Positions 17,622 through 25,512 of a DNA stretch of 64,000 nt are shown here, piece by piece; positions within the stretch are counted from its first letter, which is position 1; every line of letters starts with the position of its first letter. The DNA lies in NCBI GenBank assembly GCA_041397625.1, contig JAWKWH010000003.1, positions 1 through 64,000 on the forward strand, in the 5' to 3' direction. A model generated the notes under the pieces. That model was given only the letters and a program-made list of their open reading frames with translations. It was not told where the DNA came from and did no database searches. The DNA is from JAWKWH01 sp041397625. Lineage in GTDB: Bacteria; Pseudomonadota; Alphaproteobacteria; Rhizobiales; Rhizobiaceae. The position numbers and the translations under genes were made by a program.

Positions 17622-18067
17622 ATCATCGCCTCGACGGCGTCGAGGCCGAGGCGCAAATTGCCAAAACCCTCGCTGCCGACGCGGCCGACGAGGTCGCGCT
17701 CGAAACCGCGGGCGATCTCCACCAGTTCCTCATAGGCGCGGCGGCCGGCACGCGTGAGCCTGAGGTGCTCGATGCGGCGGTCGTGCTCGTCGGTGCTTCG
17801 CTCCAGCCAGCGGCGCTGTTCGAGCGCCCTGACCGCGCGGCTGATCTTGGTCTTGTGCATGGAGGAATGGCTGCCGATCTGCTTGGCGGTGATGGTGTCG
17901 AACTGGCCGATCGTGGCCAGTGTGCGCCATTCCGGCCGGGTCATGCCGTGGCGGTCCTTGTAGTGGCGGGCAAAGCGGCGGCTGACCTCTTCGGCAGCGC
18001 GCAGCAGCCGGTAGGGCGTGAAGGCCTCGAGTTGCAATATGGCGCTACTTTCGGGACGGTCCTGCAT
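17597..18067 (-). CDS. MarR-family regulator, probable HmgR-like repressor
   Basis: A 156-residue MarR protein. The winged HTH region contains TRPEWRTLATIGQFDTITAKQIGSHSSMHKTKISRAVRALEQRRWLER, shown here for its spread from about residue 42 to 90, with the wing residues DEHDRRIEHL following. It is divergent from hmgA, 77 bases away, and an inverted repeat at 18098-18115 lies between them. Related repeats precede two other genes of the aromatic island, so it is the best candidate for the island's local repressor, relieved by an aromatic acid. That regulatory role is inferred. Confidence 0.88.
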   Translation of the reverse strand: MQDRPESSAILQLEAFTPYRLLRAAEEVSRRFARHYKDRHGMTRPEWRTLATIGQFDTITAKQIGSHSSMHKTKISRAVRALEQRRWLERSTDEHDRRIEHLRLTRAGRRAYEELVEIARGFERDLVGRVGSEGFGNLRLGLDAVEAMIHDGSRPR

Positions 18068-18097
18068 GGACTTGCTCGTTGATAGTTACAAAAACGA

Positions 18098-18115
18098 TGG
18101 TTACGACTGAAACCA
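18098..18115. promoter_or_regulatory. MarR-type operator upstream of hmgA
   Basis: Inverted repeat TGGTTAC-N4-GAAACCA (6 of 7 positions symmetric), 29 bases before the hmgA ATG. A second half-site TAGTTAC lies at 18083-18089. The 7-4-7 spacing matches the sites at 21516-21533 and 26561-26578. The window from 18096 to 18118 matches the mhaA site at 19 of 23 bases. Confidence 0.6.
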
Positions 18116-18144
18116 ATAACGACATAATCGAGGGAATTGAAGCC

Positions 18145-19461
18145 ATGGGCCACGCCTATATGCCGGGCTTCGGCAATGATTTCGAAACGGAATCGCTGCC
18201 GGGTGCGCTGCCGCAAGGCATGAATTCACCGCAGAAATGCAACTACGGGCTCTATGCGGAGCAGCTCTCGGGCTCGCCATTCACCGCGCCGCGCGGCACC
18301 AACGAGCGCTCCTGGCTCTATCGCATCCGTCCGAGCGTGCGCCATACCAAGCGCTTCGCGGCGGTCAACCGGCCGCGCTGGAAAACAGCGCCTTCGGTCG
18401 ACGACCACGGCCTGCCGCTCGGCCAGTACCGCTGGGACCCGGTACCGCTGCCAAACGAGCGGACCAACTTCCTCGACGGCATCCGCACGATGACGACGGC
18501 CGGCGACGTGATGACCCAGGTGGGCATGGCCGCCCATGTCTACGTAATGAACGAAGACATGGTCGACGACTATTTCTTCAATGCCGACGGCGAGATGCTG
18601 ATCGTGCCGCAGGAGGGCGCCATCCGGGTCAAGACCGAGATGGGCGTGATGGACTTGGAGCCGGCCGAGATCTGCATCATCCCGCGCGGCATGATGTTCA
18701 AGGTGGAAATGGGCGAAGGCGGCAATGGCGGTGCGCGCGGCTATATCTGCGAGAATTACGGCGCCAAGTTCACCCTGCCGGATCGCGGGCCGATCGGCGC
18801 AAACTGCTTGGCCAATCCGCGCGACTTCAAGACGCCGGTCGCCTGGTACGAGGACAAGGAGACAGCCTGCCGGCTGCATGTGAAATGGTGCGGCCGGTTC
18901 TACGAGACCGAGATCGGCCACTCGCCGCTCGACGTGGTGGCCTGGCACGGCAATTACGCTCCGTTCAAATACGATCTGAGGACGTTTTCGCCGGTCGGCG
19001 CGATCCTGTTCGATCATCCCGACCCGTCGATCTTCACCGTGCTGACGGCGCCGACGGAGGAGGCGGGCACGGCGAATGTCGACTTCGTCATTTTTCCGCC
19101 GCGCTGGATGGTGGCCGAAAACACCTTCCGTCCGCCGTGGTATCACCGCAACATCATGAGCGAGTTCATGGGCCTGGTCTACGGGCAGTACGACGCCAAG
19201 GAAGAGGGTTTCGTGCCGGGCGGCATGAGCCTGCACAACATGATGCTGCCGCACGGGCCGGACCATATGGGTTTCGAGAAGGCGTCGAACGCCGCGCTTG
19301 AACCAGTCAAGCTCGACAATACGCTCGCCTTCATGTTCGAGACCCGCTATCCTCAGCAACTTACTGAATTCGCGGCCAATCTCGATACATTGCAGGACGA
19401 CTACATCGATTGCTGGGACGGGCTTGAGCGCAAGTTCGACGGCACGCCGGGCGTGAAGTAG
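18145..19461 (+). CDS. hmgA: Homogentisate 1,2-dioxygenase
   Basis: A 438-residue homogentisate dioxygenase, which opens the ring of homogentisate to maleylacetoacetate in tyrosine and hydroxyphenylacetate breakdown. The iron ligands align with the human enzyme (H335, E341, H371): His334 and Glu340 in YHRNIMSEFMG and His370 in MLPHGPDHMGFE. The conserved opening YMPGFGNDFETE starts at residue 5. The ATG at 18145 is chosen because upstream in-frame TTG and ATG codons overlap the operator. The next pathway genes, maiA and fahA, are not in this window. The MBL-fold gene follows 36 bases later. Confidence 0.97.
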   Translation: MGHAYMPGFGNDFETESLPGALPQGMNSPQKCNYGLYAEQLSGSPFTAPRGTNERSWLYRIRPSVRHTKRFAAVNRPRWKTAPSVDDHGLPLGQYRWDPVPLPNERTNFLDGIRTMTTAGDVMTQVGMAAHVYVMNEDMVDDYFFNADGEMLIVPQEGAIRVKTEMGVMDLEPAEICIIPRGMMFKVEMGEGGNGGARGYICENYGAKFTLPDRGPIGANCLANPRDFKTPVAWYEDKETACRLHVKWCGRFYETEIGHSPLDVVAWHGNYAPFKYDLRTFSPVGAILFDHPDPSIFTVLTAPTEEAGTANVDFVIFPPRWMVAENTFRPPWYHRNIMSEFMGLVYGQYDAKEEGFVPGGMSLHNMMLPHGPDHMGFEKASNAALEPVKLDNTLAFMFETRYPQQLTEFAANLDTLQDDYIDCWDGLERKFDGTPGVK

Positions 19462-19497
19462 CGCGGCGGAAGACCAGGAACATATCGGAGGAAGACG

Positions 19498-20448
19498 ATG
19501 GCAAAGGCATTCGCCTCGCAAGGCGACATGGCGGAAAAGACGATCACGTTTTCGGAGATCGGCCGCGACCTCTGGGCGTTCACGGCGGAGGGCGATCCGA
19601 ATTCGGGCGTCATCATCGGCGACGACAGCGTGATGATCGTCGAGGCGCAGGCGACGCCGCGGCTGGCGAACAAGGTGATCGAGAAGGTGCGCTCGGTGAC
19701 CGACAAGCCGATCAGCCACCTGGTGCTGACCCACTACCACGCCGTGCGCGTGCTCGGCGCGTCGGCCTATGCGGCTCCGACGGTGATCATGAGCCAGAAG
19801 GCGCGCGCGATGGTGGCCGAGCGCGGGCAAGAGGACTGGGATTCGGAGTTCGAGCGCTTCCCGCGGCTGTTCCAGGGCCATGAGAGCATTCCGGGGCTGA
19901 CCTGGCCGACGACGACGTTTTCCGACCGCATGACGGTCTATCTGGGCAAACGTCGCGTCGACCTGATGTTCGTCGGCCGGGCGCACACGGCGGGCGACAT
20001 CGTCATCCATGTGCCGGACGAAAACGTCATGTTCACCGGCGACATCGTCGAATACCACTCGGCGTGCTATTGCGGGGACGGCCATTTCGGCGATTGGCCG
20101 GGAACGCTTGCGGCAATCGGCGCCTTCGACGTCGACGCGATCGCACCCGGCCGGGGCGATGCGCTTGTCGGCAGGGAGATGGTCGGCAAGGCGCTTTCCA
20201 ACACCGCCGACTTCGTCCGCTCGACCTATCGGCCGGTGGCGCGGGTGGCGCAGGGCGGCGGCACGCTGAAACAGGCCTGGGACGCGTGCCGGGCCGAATG
20301 CGATCCGAAATTCGCCGACTATGCCATCTACGAGCACTGCCTGCCGTTCAACGTGGCGCGTGCCTATGACGAAGCGCTCGGCATCGACACGCCGCGTATC
20401 TGGACGGCCGAGCGCGACAAGCAGATGTGGGAGCAGTTGCAGGGGTGA
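19498..20448 (+). CDS. MBL-fold protein of the hmg cluster, atypical metal motif
   Basis: A 316-residue metallo-beta-lactamase-fold protein with an RBS of GGAGGA. The canonical HxHxDH metal motif reads His79-Tyr-His81-Ala-Val83-Arg84, so the Asp and third His of the second metal site are replaced. Later ligands remain: His in FVGRAHTAGDI and Asp in MFTGDIVEYH. This suggests a mononuclear or altered metal centre, not a classic binuclear hydrolase. It is probably co-transcribed with hmgA and may hydrolyse a thioester or lactone of the pathway, but no activity can be assigned. Confidence 0.88.
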   Translation: MAKAFASQGDMAEKTITFSEIGRDLWAFTAEGDPNSGVIIGDDSVMIVEAQATPRLANKVIEKVRSVTDKPISHLVLTHYHAVRVLGASAYAAPTVIMSQKARAMVAERGQEDWDSEFERFPRLFQGHESIPGLTWPTTTFSDRMTVYLGKRRVDLMFVGRAHTAGDIVIHVPDENVMFTGDIVEYHSACYCGDGHFGDWPGTLAAIGAFDVDAIAPGRGDALVGREMVGKALSNTADFVRSTYRPVARVAQGGGTLKQAWDACRAECDPKFADYAIYEHCLPFNVARAYDEALGIDTPRIWTAERDKQMWEQLQG

Positions 20449-20450
20449 GA

Positions 20451-20825
20451 TCAGACGGTCATGACGTCGTATTTGGCGAATTCATCGTCCGCTGTCAGGA
20501 TAGTCATATTTTCGGTTTTGGCCTGGGCGATTATAAGCCGGTCAAAGGGATCGCGGTGATGGGTTGGCAACTCACGCAGGTGCCGCAGGTGATCGAAAGT
20601 AACCGGCAGCACCTGATGACCGACGCTCTTGAGCGCCTCCTCTATGTCGCCGACGGTGTCGAGCTTGCCGAGGTTCACTTTTATGACGATTTCCCAGGCG
20701 GTCGCCATACTGACAAATGTCTCCGCCGAAGAACCGAGGATAGCCTCGTGTCTTTGCTTAAGCCGCCGGTCACCGTGCAAAGACCACAGGAGAATATGGG
20801 TGTCGACGAGGTATCCCGAGTTCAC
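20451..20825 (-). CDS. PIN-domain toxin (VapC-like ribonuclease)
   Basis: A 124-residue PIN-domain protein, typical of type II toxins that cleave RNA. The acidic residues are present: Asp8 in YLVDTHILLW, Glu in ATAWEIVIK, and Asp residues in RDPFDRLIIAQA and LTADDEF. A start at GTG 20825 is preferred because it overlaps the antitoxin stop by four bases (GTGA); the longer frame from 20843 overlaps the antitoxin more and begins atypically. It is antisense to the surrounding aromatic genes. Confidence 0.9.
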   Translation of the reverse strand: MNSGYLVDTHILLWSLHGDRRLKQRHEAILGSSAETFVSMATAWEIVIKVNLGKLDTVGDIEEALKSVGHQVLPVTFDHLRHLRELPTHHRDPFDRLIIAQAKTENMTILTADDEFAKYDVMTV

Positions 20826-21082
20826 TTGACGTACTCGTCCCATTCAGGGCCAAGTTCATCGAAGTCGTCGGCCATCCACAGCCTTACGTGCTTGAAAGCG
20901 CCAACCCGGGGCAAGAACTGCTTCTGGCCCTGTTCCGCTTCGAGGCTCACATACGGCTTGCCGTGTTTGGTGATGTGGATCGTCTCGCCATTGGCAGCAC
21001 GGGCCAGAAGCTCTGAGAAATGGGCCTTGGCCTCGGCGACGGAGACCGTATTTGCGTTGGCAAGCTTGGCGTGCTCGTTCAT
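20822..21082 (-). CDS. Phd/YefM-family antitoxin
   Basis: An 86-residue antitoxin. The N-terminal Phd/YefM fold is shown by TVSVAEAKAHFSELLARAANGETIHITKHGKPY (about residues 12-44), a DNA-binding and autorepression domain. The acidic C-terminus, DDFDELGPEWDEYVK, is suited to neutralising the PIN toxin. It is first in the operon and overlaps the toxin gene by four bases. Repeats upstream at 21095-21124 look like its own operator. Confidence 0.9.
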   Translation of the reverse strand: MNEHAKLANANTVSVAEAKAHFSELLARAANGETIHITKHGKPYVSLEAEQGQKQFLPRVGAFKHVRLWMADDFDELGPEWDEYVK

Positions 21083-21094
21083 GGTTAATTTCCT

Positions 21095-21124
21095 TTATGG
21101 CCATAATTTAGATTGTTATGGCCA
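21095..21124 (-). promoter_or_regulatory. Autoregulatory operator of the toxin-antitoxin pair
   Basis: A perfect 12-bp palindrome TTATGGCCATAA (21095-21106) is followed by a second copy of TTATGGCCA at 21116-21124, a 21-base period of two helical turns. It begins 12 bases upstream of the antitoxin ATG. Paired sites of this kind are usual for cooperative Phd/toxin autorepression. Confidence 0.6.
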
Positions 21125-21170
21125 GAATTGCAAACCCGCCTCCGGTTGACGAGGGGAGCTCATCGTCGAA

Positions 21171-21515
21171 ATGACCGAACTTCTGGCCCCACACACCATC
21201 GGTATCGCTCTTTGGATTTGCGGGATGTGTACCGCGCTGATTGCCACCATCCGCACGCGGGGCCGCTACGTGGTGTTCAGCATCAATATTTTCGATCCGG
21301 AAACCTGGCAGACCCAGTTCGGCGTGTTTCGCGATCGCGAAGCGCGCCCATGGAATTTCCTGACGCTTCTTTTATGCGGATTTGGGCTCGGGCTCTGGAT
21401 TGGCGAGGACGTCATTGCCGGGAAATGGTGGCATGCGGCGGTCTTTTTCGGCGTGCTGTTTCTGCTTCTCGGTCCGTATCTGTACCGTCTGCTTCGACCG
21501 AAGAACCGGGTTTGA
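21171..21515 (+). CDS. Small membrane protein of unknown function
   Basis: A 114-residue protein with three hydrophobic segments, near residues 8-26, 62-80 and 88-108. The hydrophilic loop between the first two contains RTRGRYVVFSINIFDPETWQ. An upstream GAGGGGAG is about 11 bases from the ATG. It lies between the toxin-antitoxin pair and the mhaA-like gene, whose operator begins right at its stop codon, so it is probably not part of that operon. No family was recognised. Confidence 0.65.
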   Translation: MTELLAPHTIGIALWICGMCTALIATIRTRGRYVVFSINIFDPETWQTQFGVFRDREARPWNFLTLLLCGFGLGLWIGEDVIAGKWWHAAVFFGVLFLLLGPYLYRLLRPKNRV

Positions 21516-21533
21516 TGGTTACATCCGATACCA
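21516..21533. promoter_or_regulatory. MarR-type operator upstream of the mhaA-like gene
   Basis: Inverted repeat TGGTTAC-N4-GATACCA, 52 bases before the hydroxylase ATG, with the same arm length and 4-base spacer as the hmgA and VOC sites. Five of seven positions are symmetric. It shares 19 of 23 bases with the hmgA region. Confidence 0.5.
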
Positions 21534-21585
21534 ATAGACAGGCCCCTTGCTGGGCGACAACCGACGGGAGGCGGGTGCCGCGACG

Positions 21586-23193
21586 ATGACGAAAATCTTT
21601 GAAACGCCACTCTATTCCTATCAGCGGTCGGCCGACCAGGATGCCGGTGCTCCGGTGCGCCATCCGGTCGTCGTCATCGGCGCCGGCCCGATCGGGCTTG
21701 CCGCTGCGATCGACCTTGCCCGGCACGGCGTGCCGGTGGTGGTGCTCGACGACAACGACAAGGTGAGTTTCGGCTCGCGCGCCATCTGCTTTGCCAAGCG
21801 GCCGCTGGAGATCCTCGACCGGCTCGGCTGCGGCCAGCCTATGGTCGACAAGGGCGTGACCTGGAACACCGGAAGAGTGTTCTTCGACGAGCGTCAGGTC
21901 TACGGCTTCAACCTGTTGCCGGAGGACGGCCACAAGCGGCCGGCCTTCATCAATCTCCAGCAGTATTATTTCGAACTCTACCTGGTGAACCGCGTGCGCG
22001 AGCTTCAGGAAGAGGGCAGGCCGATCGACCTTCGCGGCAAGTCGATGGTGACCGCCGTCGAGCCCGGCGACGACGCGGTGCGGCTGACGGTCGATACGCC
22101 CGACGGCGCTTACGAGATGGAGGCGGAATGGCTGATCGCCTGCGACGGCGCCGGATCGCCGACGCGGCGCATGATGGGCCTCGATTTCATCGGCCGGGTG
22201 TTCGAGGACAATTTCCTCATCGCCGACGTGGTGATGGAAGCCGACTTTCCGACCGAGCGCTGGTTCTGGTTCGACCCGCCGTTCAACCGCGGCCAGTCGG
22301 CGCTGTTGCACAAGCAGCCCGACGGCGTGTGGCGCATCGACCTGCAGCTCGGCTGGGACATCGACAAGGAGAAGGAAAAAAAGCCGGAAAACGTCATCCC
22401 GCGGCTGAAGGCGATGCTCGGCGAGCAGGCGAAGTTCGAGCTGGAATGGGTGTCGATCTACACGTTCCAGTGCCGGCGCATGGAGAAGTTCCGCCATGGG
22501 CGGGTGATCTTCGCCGGCGACGCGGCGCACCAGGTTTCGCCGTTCGGCGCGCGCGGCGCCAATTCCGGCCTGCAGGACACCGACAATCTGGTGTGGAAGC
22601 TGAAGCTGGTGCTCGACGGCCTGGCGCCGGAAAGCCTGCTTGATACCTACGATGTCGAGCGCGTCCACGGCGCCGACGAGAACATCCTGAACTCGACCCG
22701 TTCGACGGATTTCATCACGCCGAAATCCAAGACGAGCCGCATCTTCCGCAACGCGGTGCTCGATCTCGCCGAACATCACGATTTCGCCCGGCCGATCGTC
22801 AATTCCGGCCGGCTGTCGGTGCCGTGCACCTATGACGGCTCACCGCTCAATGGACCGGACGTTGCCGGCATGCCGTCGCGGACGCGGCCAGGCTCGCCCG
22901 CGGTCGACGCGCCGGCGGCAGGCGGCTGGCTGCTCGACCGGCTGGGCGACCGGTTCCAGCTCCTGACCATCGACGTCGACGCGCCGGAAAGTCTCGATAT
23001 CGACGGCATTGCGGTGGAACGGCTGAGGCTTTCGACCGCCGACGATGACAGCGGCGCGCTGGCGGCGCGCTATCTCGGCGACGCGGCTTCGGCGGTCTAC
23101 CTGCTCAGGCCCGACCAGCATGTGGCGGCGCGATGGGAGGCCTATGACGAAGCGGCGGTGAAGACCGCGCTCAACAAGGCCGTTGGCAGATAG
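21586..23193 (+). CDS. FAD-dependent aromatic hydroxylase (MhaA/MhpA-like)
   Basis: A 535-residue group A flavoprotein monooxygenase. It has the N-terminal FAD motif VVIGAGPIGLAAAIDLARHG (about residues 26-45), the AWLIACDGAGSPTRR-type DG motif near residue 185, and the second FAD motif RVIFAGDAAHQVSPFGARGANSGLQD near residue 305, where D and P contact FAD ribityl. These enzymes use NAD(P)H and O2 to hydroxylate phenols, as MhpA does. Followed by a DUF2783 gene and close to hmgA, it fits 3-hydroxyphenylacetate 6-hydroxylase (MhaA), whose product is homogentisate. The ATG at 21586 gives the family-like start. Substrate assignment is inferred from context. Confidence 0.88.
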   Translation: MTKIFETPLYSYQRSADQDAGAPVRHPVVVIGAGPIGLAAAIDLARHGVPVVVLDDNDKVSFGSRAICFAKRPLEILDRLGCGQPMVDKGVTWNTGRVFFDERQVYGFNLLPEDGHKRPAFINLQQYYFELYLVNRVRELQEEGRPIDLRGKSMVTAVEPGDDAVRLTVDTPDGAYEMEAEWLIACDGAGSPTRRMMGLDFIGRVFEDNFLIADVVMEADFPTERWFWFDPPFNRGQSALLHKQPDGVWRIDLQLGWDIDKEKEKKPENVIPRLKAMLGEQAKFELEWVSIYTFQCRRMEKFRHGRVIFAGDAAHQVSPFGARGANSGLQDTDNLVWKLKLVLDGLAPESLLDTYDVERVHGADENILNSTRSTDFITPKSKTSRIFRNAVLDLAEHHDFARPIVNSGRLSVPCTYDGSPLNGPDVAGMPSRTRPGSPAVDAPAAGGWLLDRLGDRFQLLTIDVDAPESLDIDGIAVERLRLSTADDDSGALAARYLGDAASAVYLLRPDQHVAARWEAYDEAAVKTALNKAVGR

Positions 23194-23203
23194 GGGACCG
23201 GAA

Positions 23204-23395
23204 ATGGCGCAGTTGAACACCAAGCCCAACATCGCCGCGGCCGACGATTTCTACGCGGCGCTGCTGGATATCCATGAGGGGCTGGAGAAGGAGGAGAGCG
23301 ATGCGCTCAACGCGCGGCTGATCCTTCTCCTTGCAAACCATATCGGCGAGATGGACGTGCTGAAGCAGGCGCTGGAGGCGGCGAAGCGCAGGTAA
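23204..23395 (+). CDS. DUF2783 small protein, candidate MhaB-like coupling subunit
   Basis: A 63-residue, mostly helical, acidic protein (KPNIAAADDFYAALLDIHEG; then LNARLILLLANHIGEMDVLKQAL). Length and sequence match the DUF2783 family, usually encoded right after a flavin hydroxylase. In Pseudomonas putida the hydroxylase MhaA needs a small coupling protein, MhaB; this gene, ten bases after the hydroxylase, sits where MhaB would. Homology to MhaB itself was not tested. A strong hairpin follows the stop. Confidence 0.82.
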   Translation: MAQLNTKPNIAAADDFYAALLDIHEGLEKEESDALNARLILLLANHIGEMDVLKQALEAAKRR

Positions 23396-23396
23396 A

Positions 23397-23431
23397 GGAT
23401 GCGCCGGGACGGGAAGCGCCCCGGCGCATCC
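23397..23431. terminator. Bidirectional terminator hairpin
   Basis: A perfect 12-bp stem GGATGCGCCGGG (23397-23408) and CCCGGCGCATCC (23420-23431), filling the 38-base gap between convergent genes. There is no T-run, but placement and strength suggest it ends transcription from both sides. Confidence 0.75.
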
Positions 23432-23433
23432 GG

Positions 23434-24924
23434 TCACTCGGCCCGGTATTGCGGTGTCGAACGCAGGAAGCGCGCATAGGCGTCGGCGTTCGGCGGGGTG
23501 AAATTCTCAGCCAGCGGATTGCGTTTCCTGACCTGGGCACCCATGTCGGCCAGCAATTCGTCGAAATGCAGAAAATGGAACGGCGCCGAGCACAGGCCGC
23601 CATAGACCTGTGCGGCCGGGCGCTTGTTGCGCTTCCAGTCCAGCATCATCTCGATGTTCTCGTTCATCTGGGCGGCGGTCGGCTGCTTTTCGAGCATGCC
23701 GTCGGCATAGCGAACCAGCCAGTTTGCCGCCATCTCGGCGCTCAGCACCGTGCAGAACGACGAGTTGAAGCCGACGAAGCCCATGTCGGGCAGGTCTGGA
23801 TTGGCGATGATGCGATAGAGACGGTACTGGCCATCCTTCTCGATCAGCTTGTCGCGATACTCCTGCGCCAGAAAGGGCACGCCGAGCTTCCAGCCGACGG
23901 CGAGGATGGCCATGTCGGCGGCGATGGTCTCGCCGTTGGTGAGCGCGATATGGCCCGGCTCGTAGTGGTCGAACGTGCCCTGGATCGCCCTGATGCGGCC
24001 ATCGGCGATCATGTCGAACAGGCCCGGCGTGACGATCGGCGCCGAACAGCTGATGTCGTCTTCGATGCGGACCTTGGGCCGGAGGCCGGTCTTCTTCAGC
24101 TTGAGCTGGATGCTCAGAAGCGATTCCAATGCCCGCCAGTTGGCCCAGATGAACGGGGCGGCGACGGCGTATTTGAACCGGTCGAAGGCCGACAGGCCCC
24201 AGCCCTGGAACATGTTCTCCTGTTTGCGGATATAGAGGATGCGCTTGAAGTTGATCAGCCCGCCGATGAAGTAGGGCACGCGCCAGACGGATTCGCGATA
24301 GACGATCGCAACCGAGCGGGCGCCGCTTTTCACCGCGTTGACGGCGATGTCGGTGGCCGACTTGGAAAAGCCGAGCACGACGACGTCCTTGCCGCGAACC
24401 ATCTCGGGATCGGTATATTCCGACGAGTGCATCACCTCGCCGCCACCGGCCTCGAAAGCCTCCTGGCCGGGAAAGGTCAGGATGTTCTTTTCGCTGAACT
24501 GGCCGGTGCAGACGGCGACGAAGTCGAAATCCTCGCCGGCCGGCTTACCGCCGTCCCTCGATACTTCCAGACGCCAGCCGGGCTCGCCATTGGACCGGCG
24601 ATCCATCGATTTCACCTCGGCGTTGAAGACGATCGCGTCGCGCAGGCCGTAATCGTCGGCATAGCCCGCCAGATAGGCGTGTACCTGATGGCCCTTCGGC
24701 CATTCCGGATAGTCGTCCGGCATGGCCTTGTCGGTGTAGCGGTAGAGCTCCTTGGGGCTCTGGGTCTGGATGCCGGGATAGGACCGCGACGGTTCCCAGA
24801 CGCCGCCAAGGTCGTGGCTGCGTTCGAAAACCGTGACCTCGTGGCCCTTTTCCCGGAACACCTTGGCGGCTGCCAGGCCGCTGACACCCGAGCCTATGAT
24901 CGCCACTTTCTTCTTTTTCGCCAT
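23434..24924 (-). CDS. Flavin-containing monooxygenase (FMO/Baeyer-Villiger type)
   Basis: A 496-residue FAD/NADPH monooxygenase. The FAD motif VAIIGSGVSGLAAAKVFREKG is near residue 8, followed by ERSHDLGGVWEPSRSYPG, the typical FMO GG-W pattern. The NADPH site is VVVLGFSKSATDIAVN near residue 186. Such enzymes insert oxygen at a nitrogen or sulfur atom or next to a ketone. An ideal GGGAGG precedes the ATG. It lies 23 bases after the cupin gene in the same operon, divergent from an AraC regulator. The substrate is unknown. Confidence 0.92.
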   Translation of the reverse strand: MAKKKKVAIIGSGVSGLAAAKVFREKGHEVTVFERSHDLGGVWEPSRSYPGIQTQSPKELYRYTDKAMPDDYPEWPKGHQVHAYLAGYADDYGLRDAIVFNAEVKSMDRRSNGEPGWRLEVSRDGGKPAGEDFDFVAVCTGQFSEKNILTFPGQEAFEAGGGEVMHSSEYTDPEMVRGKDVVVLGFSKSATDIAVNAVKSGARSVAIVYRESVWRVPYFIGGLINFKRILYIRKQENMFQGWGLSAFDRFKYAVAAPFIWANWRALESLLSIQLKLKKTGLRPKVRIEDDISCSAPIVTPGLFDMIADGRIRAIQGTFDHYEPGHIALTNGETIAADMAILAVGWKLGVPFLAQEYRDKLIEKDGQYRLYRIIANPDLPDMGFVGFNSSFCTVLSAEMAANWLVRYADGMLEKQPTAAQMNENIEMMLDWKRNKRPAAQVYGGLCSAPFHFLHFDELLADMGAQVRKRNPLAENFTPPNADAYARFLRSTPQYRAE

Positions 24925-24947
24925 GTCTGCCTCCCTGATCAGACGGC

Positions 24948-25400
24948 TTATTCGGCGCCGGGCGGCGGCAGGAAATCGACCTCGTGCAGGGCCGAGAGCC
25001 GGACGAGTTCCTCGGGATCAGTGACACCGTCGAGTGCGATGAAGAGATCGAACAGCTTGCGCGACGGCGCGACGCCGAAGACGCAGGTGGCATCGGCGCC
25101 GGAGCGGTTGAAGATGCCGTGCGCTTCGCCCATCGGCATGCGGATCGTGTCGCCGGGGCCGGCTTTGTGAACCTCGGCACCGAACTCGATCTCGAGATTG
25201 CCGTCGAGCATGACGATCCATTCGTCCTGGGTCGGGTGGATATGCGGCGGCACGAAGGTGCCGTCGGGAATGCGCGCGTGCCAGATGAAGGCGTTCTCGC
25301 TTAGAAGTTTCGGCGTGTAGGTGTGTCCGACAACGTTCCAGACCTTGCCGTCGAAACCGTCGGCCGCTCCTGTTATGCCCTTGATCAGCTTGCTCGTCAT
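24948..25400 (-). CDS. Cupin-domain protein
   Basis: A 150-residue single cupin. Motif 1 is PPHIHPTQDEWIVMLDG (HxHx4E...G) and motif 2 is GDTIRMPMGEAHGIFN, so all likely metal ligands (two His, Glu, His) are present. The ATG at 25400 has a perfect AGGAGGAG; the frame runs eight codons further without support. It could be a small dioxygenase, isomerase or sensor acting with the monooxygenase encoded next. The long C-terminal helix-rich tail, with LFDLFIALDGVTDPEELVRL, is unusual for a minimal cupin. Confidence 0.9.
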   Translation of the reverse strand: MTSKLIKGITGAADGFDGKVWNVVGHTYTPKLLSENAFIWHARIPDGTFVPPHIHPTQDEWIVMLDGNLEIEFGAEVHKAGPGDTIRMPMGEAHGIFNRSGADATCVFGVAPSRKLFDLFIALDGVTDPEELVRLSALHEVDFLPPPGAE

Positions 25401-25436
25401 CTTCTCCTCCTGTTCGGTTGACAAACCTCAAGCTCG

Positions 25437-25450
25437 TTTTAAGCTTAAAA
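25437..25450. promoter_or_regulatory. Palindrome TTTTAAGCTTAAAA between cupin and araC-like genes
   Basis: A perfect 14-bp palindrome in the 112-base divergent spacer, next to a TTGACA at 25418-25423. It is a candidate operator controlling the cupin-FMO operon and the AraC gene. The perfect symmetry is unusual for AraC proteins, which tend to bind direct repeats, so another regulator is possible. Confidence 0.45.
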
Positions 25451-25512
25451 TGAAATGCGCCGCGGCCGGCTGGCTATCCGTTTTGCGCAATAAAGATGGT
25501 CGAGGGAGCTGA

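Noticed and set aside
18226..20337. A 703-codon open frame on the minus strand
   Set aside because: It lies antisense to hmgA and the MBL gene, is rich in His and Arg repeats, and is the usual high-GC shadow of two strongly supported genes.
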